DNA from: Ignavibacteria bacterium
GTDB lineage: Bacteria > Bacteroidota > Ignavibacteria > Ignavibacteriales > Melioribacteraceae
Direction of reading: 5' to 3'
Length of the DNA: 64,000 nucleotides
Assembly: GCA_009773205.1 (NCBI GenBank)
Contig: WPAE01000008.1
Coordinates: forward strand, 71,745-135,744
Of the stretch, positions 61,656-64,000 are shown one piece after another. Below the pieces are notes generated by a model. The model did no database searches. It saw only the letters and a list, made by a program, of their open reading frames with translations, and was not told where the DNA came from. A program made the position numbers and the translations under genes. Position 1 is the first letter of the stretch. The number at the start of each line of letters is the position of its first letter.

Positions 61656-62165
61656 ATGGAAAAACTCTGGTCTCCTTGGCGCTCAAACTATATTGAATCT
61701 TTTAAGCACAAAAAAGAAGAAAACAATTGTGTCTTTTGCGATGCTCAAAATGAAAATATTGAAAGTGATGACTGCCTTGTAGTTTACCGTTCAGAAAAAT
61801 GTTTTGTAACTCTTAATCTTTTTCCATACAACAGCGGGCACGTAATGGTAATTCCAAATAGGCATACTTCGCAGTTTAGTACTATTTCTGCAGACGAGAT
61901 GAAAGAGATAATGGATGTAGTTCAGCTAACAATGAAAGCGCTTGAAATAGCAATTAAACCGCATGGCTTCAATTTTGGCGCTAATCTTGGCAAAGCTGCC
62001 GGCGCAGGAATTGATGAACACATTCATTTTCATGTTGTGCCAAGATGGAATGGCGATACTAACTTTATGCCGGCTTTGGGAGAAGTAAAAATTATTTCGC
62101 AAGATTTATTAGCAACAAAGAAAAATTTATTAACCGCTTTTAAGGAAGCAATAAAACAAAGTTGA
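61656..62165 (+). CDS. HIT-family hydrolase/phosphorylase
   Basis: A 169-residue HIT protein. It begins MEKLWSPWRSNYIESFK as in bacterial Ap4A-phosphorylase-like HIT proteins, has the CVFCDAQNEN segment (two of the zinc-type cysteines), NLFPYNSGHVMVIPNRH, and the histidine triad DEHIHFHVVPRW near 130-141. Such enzymes split nucleotide polyphosphates. The ATG at 61656 is preferred over a GTG three codons earlier. Followed after three bases by the glycerate kinase gene. Confidence 0.92.
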   Translation: MEKLWSPWRSNYIESFKHKKEENNCVFCDAQNENIESDDCLVVYRSEKCFVTLNLFPYNSGHVMVIPNRHTSQFSTISADEMKEIMDVVQLTMKALEIAIKPHGFNFGANLGKAAGAGIDEHIHFHVVPRWNGDTNFMPALGEVKIISQDLLATKKNLLTAFKEAIKQS

Positions 62166-62168
62166 ACT

Positions 62169-63356
62169 ATGGAAAATAAAAAATTTAATATTCTCATCGC
62201 TCCTAACAGTTTTAAAGAATGCGCAGATTCTGTTGAAATTTCGGAATACATGAAAACATCGTTGTTTAGGTTGCTTCCGGATGAAATTAGAAATCAAATA
62301 AATTTTGATTTGAAACCAATTTCAGATGGCGGCGACGGCTTCCTTCAAGTAGCACAAAGAAATTTTGGTTTGGAATTTCTTCACTTCGACATTTCTTATC
62401 CGCACTCCGTTGAAAAGTTTTTTTGTCCTGTTGCTTATTCCGAAGAAACTAAAACTTTATATGTTGAAAGCGCAGAAGTCCTTGGAATCAAACTTGTGCC
62501 TACAGAATTCCGCAACCCAATGCAGTTGTCTTCAAAAGGAATGGGTGATTTGCTAATTCACATAAACGATTCTGTTGAAAATAGTGTATTAGCAATCGAA
62601 AAAGTTGTTATAGGAATTGGCGGCACAGCAATTAACGATTTGGGTTTAGGAATGCTTCAAACTGTTGGATGGAAATTTTTAGATGATGATGACAATGAAG
62701 TTGAGCCAATCCCCGCTAACTTTTCTAGAATAAGCGGATTTGAAGGTGAAAAAATTGAAGTACCTTTCAAAATAGAACTGATAGCTGATGTTGATAATCC
62801 TTTGATTGGCGATCAAGGCGCCAGCAAAGTTTTCTCACTTCAAAAAGGAGCTAGTGAAGAAGAGGCAGAGGAAATGGATCAAGGATTTCAAGAAGTTCTT
62901 TCTGTGCTTGGCATAAGTGAGAAAAAAATTGATTTACTTAATGGTTCCGGCGGCGGGCTTACTGCTGCTTTCGAACTTTTCTTTGATGTAGATATAAAGT
63001 ATGCAACAGACTTTATTGTGGATGAATTGAAAATACACGATACAAATAACAACAATTACGATTTGGTAATTACTGGTGAAGGACAGCTTGACTATAAATC
63101 ATTTATGAACAAAGGCGCAATGCTTATTGTAAATGAATTTGCTCAAAAGGAAATACCAATTTATTTAGTTTGTGGGCAGACAGAAGGCGATTTGCCTGAA
63201 GTTGAAATGCTTCGTGTTATTGAAGTTGCCGAATATTTTAATTCTGAGGAAGAATCAATTCAAAAGATTGACAAAGGAATTGATATGGCTTGCAGAAGAA
63301 TAGGAAAGGACATCATCAAGTTGTACTCGGCTAAGAATTCAGACAAAATAATTTAA
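62169..63356 (+). CDS. Glycerate kinase (GlxK/GarK type I)
   Basis: A 395-residue kinase of the glycerate kinase family I, phosphorylating D-glycerate to 2-phosphoglycerate. Motifs: ILIAPNSFKECADSVE at the start, KPISDGGDGFL (about 54-64), VVIGIGGTAINDLGLGML, LIADVDNPLIGDQGASKVFSLQKGA, GSGGGLTAAFE and DLVITGEGQLDYKS. It overlaps nothing and lies close behind the HIT gene in one transcript. Slightly longer than the E. coli enzymes through insertions. Confidence 0.93.
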   Translation: MENKKFNILIAPNSFKECADSVEISEYMKTSLFRLLPDEIRNQINFDLKPISDGGDGFLQVAQRNFGLEFLHFDISYPHSVEKFFCPVAYSEETKTLYVESAEVLGIKLVPTEFRNPMQLSSKGMGDLLIHINDSVENSVLAIEKVVIGIGGTAINDLGLGMLQTVGWKFLDDDDNEVEPIPANFSRISGFEGEKIEVPFKIELIADVDNPLIGDQGASKVFSLQKGASEEEAEEMDQGFQEVLSVLGISEKKIDLLNGSGGGLTAAFELFFDVDIKYATDFIVDELKIHDTNNNNYDLVITGEGQLDYKSFMNKGAMLIVNEFAQKEIPIYLVCGQTEGDLPEVEMLRVIEVAEYFNSEEESIQKIDKGIDMACRRIGKDIIKLYSAKNSDKII

Positions 63357-63362
63357 GGTACT

Positions 63363-64000
63363 ATGGAAAACGCAGAAAAGTTAGAACAAATAAAAGTTGC
63401 AGCATTAGATGAAATTTTAGGCAAAAAATTTCCAGTTTTGGATGATGGCTTCGTCCGCGTTGTAGATTATATGGGAACAGATGAATCTATTGTTCAAGCA
63501 GCGCGGGTTTCTTACGGTAAAGGAACAAAGAAAGTTACCGAAGACCGCGGATTGATACGTTATTTATTGAGAAACCGCCACACTACTCCATTTGAAATGT
63601 GCGAAATAAAGCTGCATGTCCGCGTTCCAATGGATGCATGGCGGCAGTGGATACGACACAGAACTGCAAATGTTAACGAATACTCAACGCGTTACTCTCT
63701 TGCAATAGATTCTTCGCAGCAGACATGTGAAACTCAGTGGAGAATGCAGTCGAAAGATAACAAACAAGGAAGCGAAGGTTTCTTTCCGGTTGAACTTGGT
63801 TCTAAGTTAACTGAGCGGGAAACAGAATTTCAAAATTTTGCACGAGAGATTTATCAAGAAAGATTAAATCTTGGCGTAGCTCGCGAGCAGGCACGCAAAG
63901 ATCTGCCGCTATCTACTTATACAGAAGCGTACTGGAAAATTGATCTGCATAATCTTTTAAATTTTTTAGCGCTAAGAATGGATTCTCATGCGCAGTTTGA
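63363..64000 (+). CDS. thyX: Flavin-dependent thymidylate synthase ThyX (5' part)
   Basis: Open from the ATG at 63363 to the end of the window (212 codons). It methylates dUMP to dTMP using FAD and methylene-tetrahydrofolate. VRVVDYMGTDESIVQAARVSYGKGTK is the N-terminal part; RHTTPFEMCEIKLHVRVPMDAWRQWIRHRTANVNEYSTRYS contains the ThyX motif RHRxxxxxxxSxRY in the variant RHRTANVNEYSTRY. LPLSTYTEAYWKIDLHNLLNFLALR follows. An N-terminal extension of about 20 residues precedes the core, as in several Bacteroidota-like members. The C-terminus is cut by the window edge. Confidence 0.95.
   Translation, partial: MENAEKLEQIKVAALDEILGKKFPVLDDGFVRVVDYMGTDESIVQAARVSYGKGTKKVTEDRGLIRYLLRNRHTTPFEMCEIKLHVRVPMDAWRQWIRHRTANVNEYSTRYSLAIDSSQQTCETQWRMQSKDNKQGSEGFFPVELGSKLTERETEFQNFAREIYQERLNLGVAREQARKDLPLSTYTEAYWKIDLHNLLNFLALRMDSHAQF

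Noticed and set aside
1-64000. tRNA, rRNA genes or CRISPR arrays
   Set aside because: None recognised by eye: no rRNA-like stretches, no regularly spaced direct repeats, no clear cloverleaf. A tRNA scan could still reveal one.

Overview
The window looks like a chromosomal segment of a low-GC Gram-negative bacterium of the Bacteroidota/Chlorobiota/Ignavibacteria group. This is inferred from four large secreted proteins that end in type IX secretion (T9SS/Por) sorting domains with the NYPNPFNP signature, from family resemblances, and from frequent TTG starts. No 16S rRNA or other marker is present, so genus and species cannot be named.

Layout. 1-12757: a class II aldolase, then an almost uninterrupted heme cluster: hemX/ccsA-like, hemA, hemC, hemD, hemE, a GxxExxY gene, hemN, hemH, hemG/hemY, hemB, hemL. 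Together these encode the route from glutamyl-tRNA to protoheme. 12968-23877: a lipoprotein beta-propeller and two T9SS-exported proteins, one a 2521-residue modular protein with an endonuclease I domain. 24042-29666: an LtaS/sulfatase-type membrane enzyme, a DUF2892 protein, and a RsbW-like kinase and SpoIIE-type phosphatase on either side of a Sel1-repeat protein. 30251-33983: cytochrome c maturation genes ccmC, ccmD-like, ccmE and ccmF, where CcmE is the cysteine (CxxxY) variant. 34364-39163: a 1599-residue surface protein that joins a thioester domain, SdrD_B and DUF11 repeats and a choice-of-anchor A domain to a T9SS signal.

39230-49106 is an accessory stretch. It holds a HIRAN protein, remnants of a type I restriction-modification locus (frameshifted hsdM tail, hsdS, BRO/DinD fragment), an outer-membrane barrel protein, an AlkD-like protein, a T9SS-exported CE15 glucuronoyl esterase, a methyltransferase and a MNT-HEPN pair. 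49191-51694 carries a DUF362 protein and a polyferredoxin. 51912-58291 is a block of two large sensor kinases and a response regulator. 58293-64000 holds an NYN protein, a broken YtxH gene, a DUF948-like protein, a broken EF-G gene, a HIT hydrolase, glycerate kinase and the start of thyX.

Much of the non-coding DNA is built from short non-coding elements with inverted-repeat ends (MITE-like). I can define at least four families by hand, several with 5-6 bp target duplications and one nested insertion. Three of the families share a CTCTnAAAAA core near their ends. No transposase gene is present in the window.
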